From Flavobacterium luteolum (GTDB lineage: Bacteria; Bacteroidota; Bacteroidia; Flavobacteriales; Flavobacteriaceae), in NCBI RefSeq assembly GCF_027111275.1, contig NZ_CP114286.1:1922001-1986000 (forward strand): a DNA stretch of 64,000 nt, in the 5' to 3' direction. Shown in pieces: positions 16,832 to 25,736 of this stretch (within the stretch, counting starts at the first letter, position 1; each line of letters opens with the position of its first letter). The translations under genes were made by a program, and so were the position numbers. The notes under the pieces were generated by a model. That model was not told where the DNA came from. It saw only the letters and a list, made by a program, of their open reading frames with translations, and did not search any database.

Positions 16832-18289
16832 ATGAAAAAACGACTACTTTTTTTTCTTTTGTTTTCTAAAACAGTTTCGTTTAGCCAAACAGTATTAAAT
16901 TCTTTACCATTAAATATAAACTTCTTATCAAAAACTCAGATTTTAAATATTGAAGACAAGAAAAACAAAGAAATCTATGCCTTTGCCTGGGACAAACAGA
17001 GCATAAATATTTTAAAATACAATCAATCTTTATTTCTAACGAGTCAGTTTACAGATTTAATTAAAAAAGAAGCAAATCGAAATCTAATTGGCAGCACTAT
17101 TAGTGCCGAACAAAGGCCAACCTTGTACTGGATTTCAGGAAATAATAAAAATATTTTAATTACCACTTACAATCTTGACCGCAAAACATCAGAATCTGTA
17201 AATTTTGATTTTCCAAGAAATCATGATTATATAATAAATTCTTTTCAAGATAATAATGCCTTTTACATTCTTGCCAAAGAGATAGATTTCGAGCATCTTC
17301 TTTTGTATAGATTTGAAAATCAAAAGTGTGAAATTAAAATGCTTGATTTTTCTACTTTCACTTTCAAAAATAAAGAGAAAGTGAACATTTCTTTCAATGC
17401 GCTCATCAAACAATTTCCGATTAAAAAGATGGAATTGGATATTCTTAATCCCATTGATTTTACATCACAAATAAGTAAAATGTATGTGTTCAATGATTAT
17501 CTTATTTTAACATTCGATAATCGTTTAGAACGAACACAAGTTTTTGAGGTTAATTTAAATACTGGCGCTATGAAAGAAAGAACTTTTGATCAGCCTGTTT
17601 CCAAAAATCCATTGCGAACATCAAATTCATTTTACAATGATGGAAAACTATTTCAAGTTTCGGCCAATAAAGAGGAATTATTGTTTCAAATAAAAGATTT
17701 TGATTCAAAAAATACCATTAAAAAATTTTCTTTTTCAAAAAATGATAGCATTCCATTTAAAAACTCACCTTTCTTTGTTCAAATTAATGACAAGAAACCG
17801 CAGCAATTAAAAACTACTGCAAAATTCCTTAAAGATTTAGATGGACTTACTGCTGGCATTTCCGTAGTTAAAAATCAAAAAAACAGTTTTGTCACCTTTA
17901 GTGGTTTTGGAGAATCTATAGATTATTATTTTAAATCTGATTCTCCTGATACTTTTGGAGTGCGTGAATATTATTCATTAAGCAAAGTAGTCTATTTTGA
18001 TGCTGCCTTAAATGAAAATTTAGATTTCGTAGGCAACAAACATTCAGAGCCATTAGCAATTGAAAATTTATTTTACTTTTTAAACAACAACAAAGGCATT
18101 CAATTATACGATACGCTAAGATTAAAGAATTATTACATCTTAAGCTATTACGACAAAGCTTCTCAACAATTTGTCATGCGAAAATTTACGGATGGTTTCA
18201 TGATGGAAGAAAATAGAAACCCAATCATAAACAAATCTATATTTTCAAATCCTGCTGCGTTTGAGAAAATTAATTTTAAGAAGAATTAA
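16832..18289 (+). CDS. Secreted protein of unknown function, paralogue 3 of 3
   Basis: The 485-residue protein has a signal peptide ending VSFSQ and aligns along its length with the product at 14003-15397. Matches include RNLIGSTISAEQRPTLYWIS against RSLMGYSISEDGNPTLYWFS, TAKFLKDLDGLTAGISVVKN, and YYILSYYDKASQQFVMRKFT. It has about 25 extra C-terminal residues, rich in Asn and Lys, after the family end. The fold looks all-beta and no active-site motif is evident. It is a separate transcript, being preceded by the OmpA terminator. Its function is unknown. Confidence 0.7.
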   Translation: MKKRLLFFLLFSKTVSFSQTVLNSLPLNINFLSKTQILNIEDKKNKEIYAFAWDKQSINILKYNQSLFLTSQFTDLIKKEANRNLIGSTISAEQRPTLYWISGNNKNILITTYNLDRKTSESVNFDFPRNHDYIINSFQDNNAFYILAKEIDFEHLLLYRFENQKCEIKMLDFSTFTFKNKEKVNISFNALIKQFPIKKMELDILNPIDFTSQISKMYVFNDYLILTFDNRLERTQVFEVNLNTGAMKERTFDQPVSKNPLRTSNSFYNDGKLFQVSANKEELLFQIKDFDSKNTIKKFSFSKNDSIPFKNSPFFVQINDKKPQQLKTTAKFLKDLDGLTAGISVVKNQKNSFVTFSGFGESIDYYFKSDSPDTFGVREYYSLSKVVYFDAALNENLDFVGNKHSEPLAIENLFYFLNNNKGIQLYDTLRLKNYYILSYYDKASQQFVMRKFTDGFMMEENRNPIINKSIFSNPAAFEKINFKKN

Positions 18290-18368
18290 TCTTAAAGTCT
18301 AATGTTTTCGAGGTTTCTAAAAAGTGTAATGGATAATTTTTCTTAATTTTACAAAAAAGACACTTATT

Positions 18369-18887
18369 ATGTTAGCAAAAAATATCGAATCGGCTTTAAA
18401 CAAGCAAATCCGCATAGAAGCAGAATCTTCGCAAACTTATCTTTCTATGGCTTGTTGGGCTGAAGTACAAGGATTAGAGGGAATCTCTCAATTTATGTAC
18501 ACACAGTCAGATGAAGAGCGCGCACATATGCTTAAACTAGTTAAGTATGTAAACGAACGCGGAGGACACGCTCAGGTAACAGATCTTAAAGCACCAAAAA
18601 CAACTTATACTACTTTCAAAGAGATGTTTGAAGAGCTTTACAATCACGAACTTTTTGTTTCGAAATCTATCAACGAATTGGTTCATATTACTTTTGAAGA
18701 AAGAGATTACGCGACACACAATTTCTTGCAATGGTACGTTTCTGAACAAATTGAAGAAGAAGCTACTGCTAAGTCTATCTTAGATAAAATCAACTTAATT
18801 GGTGATGATAAAGGCGGACTTTATTTGTTTGATCGTGATATTCAGCAATTAACAGTTACGAGTTCAATCGCTATCAATCCTAAATAA
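18369..18887 (+). CDS. ftnA: Non-haem ferritin
   Basis: The 172-residue protein forms the four-helix ferritin fold that assembles as a 24-mer iron-storage shell. Ferroxidase-site residues are recognisable: Glu in RIEAESSQTYLSMA, the E-E-x-x-H of SDEERAHM, Glu in the third helix HITFEERD, and Gln/Glu in YVSEQIEEE. The length is typical of bacterial FtnA. The upstream region has TAATTTTA, one base off the -7 consensus, 23 bases before the ATG. The following small Cys-rich gene has its own promoter about 45 bp after the stop. Confidence 0.95.
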   Translation: MLAKNIESALNKQIRIEAESSQTYLSMACWAEVQGLEGISQFMYTQSDEERAHMLKLVKYVNERGGHAQVTDLKAPKTTYTTFKEMFEELYNHELFVSKSINELVHITFEERDYATHNFLQWYVSEQIEEEATAKSILDKINLIGDDKGGLYLFDRDIQQLTVTSSIAINPK

Positions 18888-18933
18888 AAAAGTTAAAGTT
18901 TATTTAGAATATTTAAAAATAACTTTTTTGGTT

Positions 18934-18941
18934 TATATTTG
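18934..18941 (+). promoter_or_regulatory. Putative -7 promoter element for the small Cys-rich protein
   Basis: TATATTTG is an exact TAnnTTTG match 29 bases before the GTG at 18970. It separates the small gene from ferritin transcriptionally. Confidence 0.5.
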
Positions 18942-18969
18942 TCTCTGTTTTTAAAATTCAGAGGAAAAA

Positions 18970-19155
18970 GTGAGCAAGAAAGAAAAAGACAAGGACAAAA
19001 AAAAGGATAAAAAGAAAAAGAAAAACGCTGCTATCCTTGATAAAATTAAGAAGATTGAAAACTGTAAATCTTCTTGCTGTGAGAAATATAAAAAGAGCGA
19101 AAAGAAACGCTGCTCACGCTGTCCTATGTTTGATTTATTCAAAAAAACTGCTTAA
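18970..19155 (+). CDS. Small Lys-rich, Cys-rich protein
   Basis: This 61-residue product starts at a GTG, preceded by gaggaaaaa, which is purine-rich and unusual among its neighbours. The first third is almost only Lys and Asp, including DKKKDKKKKKN. The second part has five cysteines in the pattern C-x3-C-C-x11-C-x2-C, ending C-S-R-C-P-M-F-D. The Cys layout suggests zinc or another metal. The basic tail could bind nucleic acid or acidic protein. A promoter consensus upstream and a clean terminator 11 bp downstream support a real gene despite its small size. I do not recognise a family. Confidence 0.65.
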   Translation: MSKKEKDKDKKKDKKKKKNAAILDKIKKIENCKSSCCEKYKKSEKKRCSRCPMFDLFKKTA

Positions 19156-19165
19156 CGCGATATAG

Positions 19166-19198
19166 AAAAACCCATCAGATTTCTCTGGTGGGTTTTTT
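19166..19198 (+). terminator. Intrinsic terminator
   Basis: aaaacccatcag and ctggtgggtttt form a 12-bp stem with one wobble and a six-base loop, followed by T residues. Confidence 0.88.
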
Positions 19199-19238
19199 AG
19201 TTTTAAATTGCAGTCACTTTCTACTTTTAAATTCTATT

Positions 19239-19931
19239 ATGGAAAACGCTATTACAATTCCCAAATCTAGTCTCGACTTTTTGGTTGAGCTAAAACAAAA
19301 TAACAACAAACCCTGGTTTGAAGAACATAAACCGCAATATTTAATAGAACTTAATCATATTGAAAATTTTGCAGGCGCACTGCTTAAGGAACTTTCTAAA
19401 ACCGATGTTTTAGAAAACGCTTCGGGTAAAAAAAGTGTGTATAGAATCTATCGTGATATTCGTTTTTCTAAAGATAAAACACCTTTTAAACATTATTGGG
19501 GCGGAAGTTACACACGTGCAACTGCAGCACGACGCGGCGGTTATTACTTTCATTTGGAAAAAGGAAACAGCTTTTTTGCAGGTGGCTTTTGGGGTCCAAA
19601 TGCCTCAGATTTAAAACGAATAAGAACTGAATTTGCACACGATCCAGAAACTTTTCAAGAAATATTAAACTCAGATTCCTTCAAAAACAATTTTGGCACT
19701 TTGCAAGGAGAACAGCTCAAAACAAAGCCAAAAGGTTTTGATGTTGATCATCCAGCTATTGATTTGCTTCGTTTCAAACAATTTTTGGTCATAAAACGTT
19801 TTACTGATGAAGAAGTATTGAGTCCGCAATTTTTAGAACTGGCTTTGGATGCTTTCAAAAACATGAGACCTTTTTTTGACTACATGAGCGAAGTACTTAC
19901 AACTGATGCTAATGGCGTCTCAATTTTATAA
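19239..19931 (+). CDS. DUF2461 family protein
   Basis: The 230-residue protein matches the DUF2461/TIGR02453 family. Landmarks are NNKPWFEEHKPQYL near the N-terminus, SVYRIYRDIRFSKDKTPFKH (about residues 66-85), then YYFHLEKGNSFFAGGFWGP and a late RFKQFLVIKRFTDEEVLS. The conserved RIYRD-x-RFS-x-DKTPYK core is the family hallmark, but no biochemical role is established. The ATG at 19239 is used; a GTG at 19188 would begin inside the preceding terminator and is rejected. The gene converges on ssb across a shared terminator. Confidence 0.88.
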   Translation: MENAITIPKSSLDFLVELKQNNNKPWFEEHKPQYLIELNHIENFAGALLKELSKTDVLENASGKKSVYRIYRDIRFSKDKTPFKHYWGGSYTRATAARRGGYYFHLEKGNSFFAGGFWGPNASDLKRIRTEFAHDPETFQEILNSDSFKNNFGTLQGEQLKTKPKGFDVDHPAIDLLRFKQFLVIKRFTDEEVLSPQFLELALDAFKNMRPFFDYMSEVLTTDANGVSIL

Positions 19932-19952
19932 AAACAATTTTCCGTAAAGTAT

Positions 19953-19986
19953 AAAACCCGACAGATTTTAAAAACCTGTCGGGTTT
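19953..19986. terminator. Bidirectional terminator between DUF2461 and ssb genes
   Basis: aaacccgacag and ctgtcgggttt pair perfectly over 11 bp around an AT-rich loop, with A and T tracts outside. The genes on both sides converge on it. Confidence 0.85.
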
Positions 19987-20010
19987 AACCAACGATATTC
20001 TTTAAAATTA

Positions 20011-20343
20011 TTATTTACTCAGCAGTAAAATTTCATCTATAACAACCTCCGTTATATAGCGCTTTTCGCCGTTTTTGTCATCGTAGCTTCTGTGCGTTAG
20101 TTTTCCTTCAACAGCGATTTCTCTCCCTTTTACAACATACTTTTCAATAATTTCTGCTGTTTTCCCCCAAGCAGTTATGCGATGCCATTCTGTTTGCTCT
20201 ACTTTTTCGCCTTTATCATTTCTATAAATCTCATTTGTTGCGATTGTAAGATGAGCAAGTTTTCTACCGCTTTCTAATGTTTTAATTTCTGGATCATTAC
20301 CAACATTCCCGATTAATTGTACTTTGTTTCTAATTGCACTCAT
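20011..20343 (-). CDS. ssb: Short single-stranded DNA-binding protein
   Basis: The 110-residue product is one OB-fold SSB domain: NKVQLIGNVGNDPEIKTLES at the start, TEWHRITAWGKTAE in the middle and VEGKLTHRSYDDKNGEKRYI near the end, with the conserved Trp and aromatic DNA-stacking residues. It stops at DEILLLSK, so the flexible linker and acidic C-terminal tip (usually ending near DDDIPF) that recruit replication partners are missing. It is therefore probably a secondary SSB and not the housekeeping one. Its promoter side faces the divergent GNAT-nitrilase gene; CATCTTTG, one base from consensus, lies upstream on the minus strand. Confidence 0.92.
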   Translation of the reverse strand: MSAIRNKVQLIGNVGNDPEIKTLESGRKLAHLTIATNEIYRNDKGEKVEQTEWHRITAWGKTAEIIEKYVVKGREIAVEGKLTHRSYDDKNGEKRYITEVVIDEILLLSK

Positions 20344-20473
20344 GGCGTATACTGTTTTAATGTTATTATTAAATTGAATCGTTTATCGAATTCAACACTG
20401 CAAAGATGCCAAACCTCAACATTGACAGTCGGTTATTAACTATTTACTATCGACTGTAACTATTTGTAACCGT

Positions 20474-20504
20474 TTGTAAATGGAATTTGTTTTTTGTATA
20501 TTTG
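20474..20504 (+). promoter_or_regulatory. Complete Bacteroidota promoter for the GNAT-nitrilase gene
   Basis: TTG at 20474-20476 and TATATTTG at 20497-20504 are separated by 20 bases, matching TTG-N17-20-TAnnTTTG. Just upstream, acagtcg (20425-20431) and cgactgt (20451-20457) form an inverted repeat, and tttgtaa occurs twice (20462 and 20473); these could be operator sites. Confidence 0.65.
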
Positions 20505-20520
20505 AGATAAATCTTACGAT

Positions 20521-22050
20521 ATGCAGGCAAAAATTAAAAAAGTAGAGTTAAGAAATCTTGAAATAGAAGACTATAAACAATTAAAGAAATCAATGATCGA
20601 ATCGTATCCAGAAATGGCAGATTCTTATTGGAGATCTGAGGATATAGAAAGACTTCTTTCAATTTTTCCAGAAGGACAGCTGGTGATTTTGGTTGACGGA
20701 AAAGTTGTTGGCTCTGCCCTATCTCTTATTGTTGACGAAAAATTAGTAGAAAAAAGACATAATTATCAGCAGATTAGTGGTGATTATACCTTTTCGACAC
20801 ACAATCCAAATGCTGAAATTTTATACGGAATAGATGTTTTTATTCACCCCAATTATAGAGGCTTGCGTTTAGGGCGCCGATTATATGATGCAAGAAAGGA
20901 ACTTTGTGAACAATTAAACCTCAAGGCGATTGTTTTTGCAGGAAGAATTCCGAACTATAGAGAACATGCCAAAAAAATGTCTCCAAAAACGTATATCGAA
21001 AAAGTGCGTACCAAAGAATTGTACGATCCAGTTCTTTCTTTTCAATTAAGCAACGATTTTCACGTTTTGAGAATCATCAAAAATTATCTGGAAGGCGACG
21101 AAGAATCGAAAGAATTTGCGGTTTTACTCGAATGGAATAATATTTATTATGATGATAGTCCGAAACTGATTAATTTAAAGAAAAACATTATTCGTTTAGG
21201 ATTAATTCAGTGGCAGATGCGTCCGCTGAATAATGTCGAAGCACTTTTTGAACAAGCTGAATTTTTTATTGATGCCGTTTCGGGTTATGGTTCTGATTTT
21301 GCTTTGTTTCCAGAATTGTTTATTGCGCCATTAATGGCCGATTATAATCATCTGTCTGAAGCAGAAGCCATTCGTGAACTTGCTCGTCACTCTGACCCTA
21401 TTAGAAAAAAGTTTCAGGAATTTGCCATTTCATATAACATCAACATTATTACCGGAAGCATGCCTTATTTAGAAGGCGGAAATCTTTGCAATGTTGGTTT
21501 CTTATGCAAAAGAGACGGAACTTCAGAAATGTATACCAAAATTCATATCACGCCAAATGAAGTTATACATTGGGGAATGAAAGGCGGATCGGAATTTAAA
21601 ACCTTTGATACAGATTGTGGTAAAATTGGAATATTAATTTGTTACGATGTCGAATTTCCTGAAATTTCTAGACTTCTGGCTGATGAAGGAATGAACATTT
21701 TGTTTGTACCATTTTTAACCGATACACAAAACGGATATACTCGCGTAAAACATTGTTCGCAAGCTCGCGCCATCGAAAATGAATGTTATGTAGCCATAGC
21801 AGGTTGCGTTGGAAATCTTCCGAAAGTGAACAATATGGATATACAATATGCGCAGTCTTCTGTATTTACGCCATCCGATTTTGCTTTTCCAAGCAACGGA
21901 ATCAAAGCAGAAGCCACTCCAAACACAGAAATGACGCTTATTGTTGATGTTGATTTAAATTTATTGAAAGAGCTTCACGAACATGGAAGCGTAAAAACAT
22001 TAAAAGACCGAAGAACAGATCTTTACGAAATTAAAAAATTGAATTCATGA
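20521..22050 (+). CDS. Bifunctional GNAT acetyltransferase / carbon-nitrogen hydrolase
   Basis: The 509-residue protein fuses two enzymes. Residues about 1-205 are a GNAT N-acetyltransferase with IDVFIHPNYRGLRLGRRLYD, the acetyl-CoA-binding R/Q-x-x-G-x-G/R loop. Residues about 220-509 are a nitrilase-superfamily domain with the triad Glu265 (LFPELF), Lys340 (YTKIHI) and Cys374 (LICYDVEFPE). Such fusions are widespread but their substrate is unsettled; acetylation or deacylation of an amine or amide is plausible. It has a complete promoter. Its TGA overlaps the ATG of a zinc-ribbon gene (ATGA), implying coupled expression. Confidence 0.92.
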   Translation: MQAKIKKVELRNLEIEDYKQLKKSMIESYPEMADSYWRSEDIERLLSIFPEGQLVILVDGKVVGSALSLIVDEKLVEKRHNYQQISGDYTFSTHNPNAEILYGIDVFIHPNYRGLRLGRRLYDARKELCEQLNLKAIVFAGRIPNYREHAKKMSPKTYIEKVRTKELYDPVLSFQLSNDFHVLRIIKNYLEGDEESKEFAVLLEWNNIYYDDSPKLINLKKNIIRLGLIQWQMRPLNNVEALFEQAEFFIDAVSGYGSDFALFPELFIAPLMADYNHLSEAEAIRELARHSDPIRKKFQEFAISYNINIITGSMPYLEGGNLCNVGFLCKRDGTSEMYTKIHITPNEVIHWGMKGGSEFKTFDTDCGKIGILICYDVEFPEISRLLADEGMNILFVPFLTDTQNGYTRVKHCSQARAIENECYVAIAGCVGNLPKVNNMDIQYAQSSVFTPSDFAFPSNGIKAEATPNTEMTLIVDVDLNLLKELHEHGSVKTLKDRRTDLYEIKKLNS

Positions 22051-22394
22051 AAACATGCCTCGAATGTTCTGCTAAAATTTTTGGTCGCGAAGACAAGAAA
22101 TTCTGCTCAGACAGCTGTCGAAATGCCTACAATAACAAAATAAATAAAGATAGCACGAATTTCATGCGAAATATAAACAACAAGTTACGCAAAAATTACC
22201 GTATTTTGGCAGAGTTAAATGTAGACGGAAAATCCAAAGCCTCTAGAGACAAATTGCTTACAAAAGGCTTTGATTTTGAGTTCTTTACAAACATTTTACA
22301 AACCAAAACAGGAAACACATATTATTTCTTGTATGATCAAGGATACCGTTCCTTGGACAATGATTATTTTATGCTTGTTAAAAAAGAAATATAG
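22047..22394 (+). CDS. Small zinc-ribbon protein
   Basis: The 115-residue protein has C4-x2-C7 and C20-x3-C24, the latter in KFCSDSCRNAYNNK, which resembles MYM/DUF2116-type zinc fingers. After the finger come a basic helix and a C-terminal segment, YYFLYDQGYRSLDNDYFMLV, that looks like beta strands. I do not know its role. The four-base ATGA overlap with the GNAT-nitrilase gene argues that it works with it or is at least made with it. The M28 peptidase gene begins 15 bp downstream, so the three may form one operon. Confidence 0.72.
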   Translation: MKTCLECSAKIFGREDKKFCSDSCRNAYNNKINKDSTNFMRNINNKLRKNYRILAELNVDGKSKASRDKLLTKGFDFEFFTNILQTKTGNTYYFLYDQGYRSLDNDYFMLVKKEI

Positions 22395-22409
22395 TTAGTA
22401 TTATTTACC

Positions 22410-24806
22410 ATGAGAAAAAACCAAACCTCAATTCTAGCCATAGTCTGCATTTTAGCGTTACTTGGCATTATATATGCCACGATGATGCCACAAGGAATCT
22501 CTAGGGATGATGAAGCGCTTGCTGAGTTTTCGACCGAAAGAGCTTTTAACCAGGTTGAGATTATAGCGCAGAAACCGCACTATGTCGGATCGACCAATCA
22601 CGAACTGGTTGCTAATTATCTTAAACTAGAATTAAACAGAATTGGGTTAGAAACGAGTGTTCAAGAAGGTTTTACTCTAAATGACAAAGGGCTTTTGGTA
22701 AAGTCAAAAAATATTTTGGCTCGAATTAAAGGAACAAACAATACAAAAGCACTTTTACTTCTTTCTCATTATGATAGCGCACCGCATTCTTTCTCAAAAG
22801 GAGCAAGCGATGATGCTTCTGGAGTTGCAACAATTTTAGAAGGTGTACGTGCCTTTTTATACTCCAAACATCCTCAAAAAAACGATATAATTATATTATT
22901 CTCTGATGCCGAAGAATTAGGATTAAACGGAGCTGCTTTATTTGTAAACCAGCATCCTTGGGCAAAAGACGTTGGTTTGGTTTTAAACTTTGAAGCAAGA
23001 GGAACTTCTGGTCCAAGCTATATGTTAATGGAAACCAACAAAGGAAATCAGGCATTGGTTGAAGAATTTACTAAAGCAAAACCTTCTCATCCTGTTTCTA
23101 ATTCTTTGATGTACAGCATTTACAAAATGCTTCCTAATGATACCGATTTGACTGTTTTTAGAGAACAAGGAAATATTCAAGGATTTAATTTTGCATTTAT
23201 CGATGGTCATTTCAATTATCACACGCAGCAGGATGATATTCAGCATTTAAACAAAACTACCTTAACGCATCAAGGCACCTATATTATGCCTTTGCTAAAA
23301 TATTTTACAAACATCGATTTGAATCAAACAGAGTCTACCGAAGACAATGTTTATTTCAGCGCTCCATTTTCATTTATTAGTTATCCGTTTACTTGGGTAA
23401 TGCCAATGACTATAATTGCTTTCGGATTATTGTTTTTGTTGATTTTTGTCGGAAGAGTAAAAAGAATCATCACTTTCACAGAAATTTTCAAAGGTTTTGT
23501 TCCGCTTTTAGGCTCTCTTATAATTTCAGGATTAGTAACCTTTTTAGGTTGGAAACTTATTCTCGAAATTTATCCGCAATACTCTGATCTTCTAAACGGA
23601 TTTACTTATAATGGACATGCTTATATTGGCGCTTTTGTTACGTTGAGCATCGCTATTTGTTTTGCTTTCTATCATCATTTCTCTGAAGCCAAAACTACCA
23701 TGAACCATTTTGTTGCTCCTTTATTGGTTTGGATTATCATTAATGCATTTTTAGCCAATAGCCTAACGGGAGCTGGTTTCTTAATAATTCCTGTTTATTT
23801 CGGAATATTATTATTCGGAATTTTTGTGTTTACACAGCATTACAGTTTAGGAATGAATTTAATATTCTCTATCCCTGCCTTGGCAATTGTTGCACCTTTT
23901 ATCATAATGTTTCCAATTGGTCTTGGCCTTAAAATCTTATACGGAAGCGCCATTTTAACCGTTTTATTATTCGGATTATTACTTCCAATTTTCGGTGCAT
24001 TTGCTAAGAAAGGTGCTTGGATCGTGGTTTTCTTTATTGCTTCTATTTCATTTTTCGTTTACGCAGGATATCATTCAGGTTACGAATATGGCAAAGCCAA
24101 ATCAAACAGTTTATTATACGTTTACAATGCCGACAACAATTCTGCTGTATGGACCACTTATGACACAAATTTAGACGAATGGACTAAATCGTATTTAGGC
24201 GAGAAAAATCAAAAAGCTGTTGGTTTAAATACCTTGCCTCTTTCAAGCAAATACAACACTACTTTTACTTACAGCGCTATCGCACCTGTTGTCGATGTTC
24301 CGAAACCTACAATTCAATTTTTAAGAGATAGCGTTATTGGAAACAATAGATATTTAAAAATCAGGATTACTCCAAATAGAAAAGTAAACCGTTACGATAT
24401 TTATGCTAATCCAAAAATGACATTTTATAACTTTAAAGCAAATGGAGTGTCAACTTCTGGCGAAAAAGGAAATCGTCTGGAAAGAGAAGACAGCAAAATT
24501 TTGTGCTATTATGTAGTAGGCAACGAACCGCTGGAAATGGATTTCTACATTAACAAATCTTCTGTTTTTGATATGGATTTAATTGAAAGTTCATTCGATT
24601 TGATGACCAATCCGCTTTTAAAAGTTAAGCCTAGAGATAATTGGATGATGCCAACACCATTTGTATTGAATGATGCCGTATTGATTCAGCAGAAAATCAA
24701 AAGATATACACCGCCAATAAAACCACTTGAACCTGTTGTAGTACCAAGTGATAGTTTGGCTGTTCCAAAAGATAGCTTAAAACCTATCGTTAGCAAACCA
24801 GAATAG
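22410..24806 (+). CDS. Membrane-anchored M28 family metallopeptidase
   Basis: The 798-residue protein starts with one membrane anchor (residues about 7-26). A zinc aminopeptidase domain follows: SHYDSAPHS (His120, Asp122), SDDASGVA (bridging Asp), FSDAEELGLNGA (Glu-Glu), NFEARG and a final His in HFNYHTQQDD. From about residue 315 come eight or nine membrane segments, then a soluble beta-rich C-terminal domain (about 570-798) with a Pro-rich tail. The layout resembles eukaryotic ERMP1/Fxna peptidases. The catalytic domain probably faces the periplasm, where it would trim peptides. The substrate is unknown. Confidence 0.92.
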   Translation: MRKNQTSILAIVCILALLGIIYATMMPQGISRDDEALAEFSTERAFNQVEIIAQKPHYVGSTNHELVANYLKLELNRIGLETSVQEGFTLNDKGLLVKSKNILARIKGTNNTKALLLLSHYDSAPHSFSKGASDDASGVATILEGVRAFLYSKHPQKNDIIILFSDAEELGLNGAALFVNQHPWAKDVGLVLNFEARGTSGPSYMLMETNKGNQALVEEFTKAKPSHPVSNSLMYSIYKMLPNDTDLTVFREQGNIQGFNFAFIDGHFNYHTQQDDIQHLNKTTLTHQGTYIMPLLKYFTNIDLNQTESTEDNVYFSAPFSFISYPFTWVMPMTIIAFGLLFLLIFVGRVKRIITFTEIFKGFVPLLGSLIISGLVTFLGWKLILEIYPQYSDLLNGFTYNGHAYIGAFVTLSIAICFAFYHHFSEAKTTMNHFVAPLLVWIIINAFLANSLTGAGFLIIPVYFGILLFGIFVFTQHYSLGMNLIFSIPALAIVAPFIIMFPIGLGLKILYGSAILTVLLFGLLLPIFGAFAKKGAWIVVFFIASISFFVYAGYHSGYEYGKAKSNSLLYVYNADNNSAVWTTYDTNLDEWTKSYLGEKNQKAVGLNTLPLSSKYNTTFTYSAIAPVVDVPKPTIQFLRDSVIGNNRYLKIRITPNRKVNRYDIYANPKMTFYNFKANGVSTSGEKGNRLEREDSKILCYYVVGNEPLEMDFYINKSSVFDMDLIESSFDLMTNPLLKVKPRDNWMMPTPFVLNDAVLIQQKIKRYTPPIKPLEPVVVPSDSLAVPKDSLKPIVSKPE

Positions 24807-24838
24807 TAATAAATTACAATAAACCTTAATCATTTAAA

Positions 24839-25708
24839 ATGAAGAAAAACTTCTTGTTATTTTTGACTTTTAGCAACTTTTTAGCATTGAATGCACAAAC
24901 TGTAGAAGAAAAAATCGCTGCAAAAGCATGTGAGTGTTTAGAGAAAAGTTCAAAAATTACAGAAGATGTTTTCAGAGAATGTTTAACAAACCCAATGGGT
25001 GAGTTAATTTTAACAGACAAAGATCCAAAAGTCAGAGAATCTATAAATACCGTTGATGGAATTCAAAATATGGTTCTGAAAGTTCAAGCTGTAATTTCAA
25101 AGAAATGTCCAAACTTGATGCCTGAATTAATTGAAAACAAAGACAATGTTTTTTATAGCGAATCAAAAAACAAAAATGCACAGAATTCTTATGTCATCGC
25201 AAAAGATTTTATGCGACAGAACAATTACAAAATGGCTATTGAAAGCTTTCAACTGGCTTTAAAAGAAGACCCAAACTTTGTTCTTGCACTTGATGACATA
25301 GCAGTTTCCTACAGACAATTGAACGATTATGATAATGCAATTAAATATTATAAGAAATCGCTTGAAGTTTATCCCGAAGGAAATTTTGCATTAATGAACA
25401 TTGGTGTTGTGTATACTTTTAAATCTGATTATAAAACGGCCATAAGTTATTATGAAAAACTAATTCAATACCATCCCAACAATGCTGAAGGCTATTTTGG
25501 TGCTGGAAAAAACTATTTCATGATGAAAGATGATGAAAAAGCATTGGATAATCTTTTTTTGGCCCATATAATCTACACCAATGAAAATTCAGAATATGCA
25601 AAAGATTCTGAACAGCTTATTGGTGCTCTTTACCAGAAAATGAAATCAGAAAATAAGGAAGCTTTATTCAAAAAAATTGCTGAGAAAAACAACATTAAAA
25701 TAGAATAA
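24839..25708 (+). CDS. Secreted tetratricopeptide-repeat protein
   Basis: The 289-residue protein has a signal peptide ending LNAQ. A Cys-containing N-terminal region, KACECLEKSSKITEDVFREC, recurs in Bacteroidota periplasmic TPR proteins. At least three TPR units follow (about residues 118-235), with patterns such as ALDDIAVSYRQLNDYDNAIK and ALMNIGVVYTFKSDYKTAIS. TPRs mediate protein contacts and I cannot name a partner. It starts 32 bp after the M28 gene on the same strand, and the SRPBCC gene follows closely. Confidence 0.8.
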   Translation: MKKNFLLFLTFSNFLALNAQTVEEKIAAKACECLEKSSKITEDVFRECLTNPMGELILTDKDPKVRESINTVDGIQNMVLKVQAVISKKCPNLMPELIENKDNVFYSESKNKNAQNSYVIAKDFMRQNNYKMAIESFQLALKEDPNFVLALDDIAVSYRQLNDYDNAIKYYKKSLEVYPEGNFALMNIGVVYTFKSDYKTAISYYEKLIQYHPNNAEGYFGAGKNYFMMKDDEKALDNLFLAHIIYTNENSEYAKDSEQLIGALYQKMKSENKEALFKKIAEKNNIKIE

Positions 25709-25736
25709 ATATGGCACAAATATTTCTAAAATCGTT

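Noticed and set aside
18951..19142. Minus-strand frame of 63 codons rich in Phe and Ser
   Set aside because: It is the antisense of the poly-Lys small protein, and the promoter and terminator favour the plus strand.
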